Positions 15,756 to 16,071 of a DNA stretch of 16,071 nt are shown here, piece after piece; position 1 is the stretch's first letter; each line of letters starts with the position of its first letter. Origin of the DNA: Methylobacteriaceae bacterium (GTDB lineage Bacteria > Pseudomonadota > Alphaproteobacteria > Rhizobiales > Beijerinckiaceae); NCBI GenBank assembly GCA_019247255.1, contig JAFAPJ010000317.1, forward strand, positions 1 to 16,071, written 5' to 3'. The translations under genes were made by a program, and so were the position numbers. A model generated the notes under the pieces. That model searched no databases and had not been told where the DNA came from. It saw only the letters and a program-made list of their open reading frames with translations.

Positions 15756-15769
15756 GGCGCCGCGGCGCC
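15756..15769. repeat. 14-bp perfect palindrome just after the helicase stop
   Basis: GGCGCCGCGGCGCC starts 5 bp after the helicase stop codon. As RNA it could form a 5-bp stem with a CGCG loop. No T-run follows, so it would be a weak intrinsic terminator at best. It may mark the 3' end of the helicase transcript. Confidence 0.35.
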
Positions 15770-15794
15770 GATCTCGCCCCGACCGGTAACTGTT

Positions 15795-15831
15795 CCGGCG
15801 AGAAAACACGCTGCAGTGCAGCGTTCTCCGG
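15795..15831. repeat. Inverted repeat with a 15-bp near-perfect core
   Basis: The core CGCTGCA-G-TGCAGCG (15809-15823) has 7-bp perfect arms around one base. Outside it, CCGG then AGAA on the left (15795-15804, with a 2-base bulge) can pair with TTCTCCGG on the right (15824-15831). It lies between the helicase stop and the putative stress promoter at 15845. It could be a terminator stem for the helicase or a protein-binding site. No T-run follows on either side. Confidence 0.4.
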
Positions 15832-15844
15832 CCCGACCCTGACC

Positions 15845-15869
15845 GGAACTCGGCTGTAACGGGAGCGTT
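15845..15869 (+). promoter_or_regulatory. Putative sigma-EcfG (general stress response) promoter
   Basis: GGAAC (15845-15849) and CGTT (15866-15869) are separated by exactly 16 bases. This matches the alphaproteobacterial EcfG promoter consensus GGAAC-N16/17-CGTT, as described for Methylobacterium and relatives. It sits 35 bp before the ATG at 15905 of the secreted protein gene, with room for a start site near 15876 and a short leader. The -10 half is inside a near-palindrome GGGAGCGTTCCC (15861-15872). The match is exact, but no transcript data support it here. Confidence 0.65.
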
Positions 15870-15904
15870 CCCGGCCCATCCTGTTGAAGGAGTGGAGGAA
15901 CGCG

Positions 15905-16071
15905 ATGAAACGAAGCTTGAGCGTGAGCTTGGCCGTTCTGCTGTTGAGCGGGACGGCCTTCGCTCAGAACGCGGGTGCGCCGACGAGTTCGGGCGCGAGC
16001 CGGAGCCCGTCCGAAACGAGCGGCGCGCCCTCGTCGGCGGGCCCGTCGGGCGCCGCGACGCGCGACCGCTC
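15905..16071 (+). CDS. Secreted Ser/Gly/Ala-rich protein (3' end cut by window edge)
   Basis: The first 55 codons of a gene running off the right edge. It begins with a standard Sec signal peptide: basic start MKRSLSVS, hydrophobic core LAVLLLSG, and a cleavage site after TAFA before QNAG. The visible mature part is low in complexity, rich in Ser, Gly, Ala and Pro (APTSSGASRSPSETSGAPSS), ending ATRDR at the window edge. The ribosome site GGAGTGGAGGAA before the ATG at 15905 is strong. I do not recognise the family. With the GGAAC-N16-CGTT element upstream, it is a candidate general-stress-response protein acting in the periplasm or cell envelope. Confidence 0.75.
   Translation, partial: MKRSLSVSLAVLLLSGTAFAQNAGAPTSSGASRSPSETSGAPSSAGPSGAATRDR

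Noticed and set aside
1..16071. CRISPR array, tRNA or rRNA gene, insertion sequence, prophage or integration site
   Set aside because: No regularly spaced repeats, cloverleaf, transposase or integrase motif was seen in any part of the window.

Overview
The window is GC-rich DNA packed with genes and reads as the chromosome of an alphaproteobacterium, most likely Hyphomicrobiales and possibly Methylobacteriaceae or a relative. The reasons are the thyA/folA/hflK run, an alpha-type SspB, the DUF4169 and ribbon-helix-helix gene pair near fumC, and a sequence that fits the sigma-EcfG promoter consensus. The taxonomic call is inference. No rRNA, tRNA, CRISPR array, insertion sequence or phage gene was seen.

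Region 1 (1-2748, minus strand) runs thyA, a DUF1348/NTF2-like gene, folA, then hflK, which leaves the left edge. ThyA makes dTMP and releases dihydrofolate, which FolA reduces again, so the pair forms a one-carbon cycle. HflK belongs to the membrane complex that controls FtsH. Region 2 (2892-3482) is sspB, the ClpXP adaptor, divergent from thyA. Region 3 (3483-4901, minus) is a cytochrome P450 whose stop codon abuts that of sspB.

Region 4 (5060-7317, plus) is fumC followed by four small, tightly spaced genes: a CcdA-type antitoxin, a 46-residue ORF that looks like the C-terminal remnant of CcdB, a DUF4169 protein and an RHH_4 protein. Region 5 (7322-12235, minus) holds a D-lactate dehydrogenase-like FAD oxidase followed by a 1157-residue AsmA-family protein. 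Region 6 (12371-13230) is a hot-dog thioesterase facing a small secreted protein. Region 7 (13354-15750) is a UvrD/PcrA helicase. The window ends in a second small secreted protein gene, preceded by a GGAAC-N16-CGTT element that fits the general stress response promoter.

Most of the window is housekeeping. The accessory items are the P450, the DUF1348 gene, and the ccdA with its decayed toxin. I found no convincing new multi-gene system. The best leads are the solitary CcdA coupled to DUF4169/RHH_4 and the putative EcfG-driven secreted protein.
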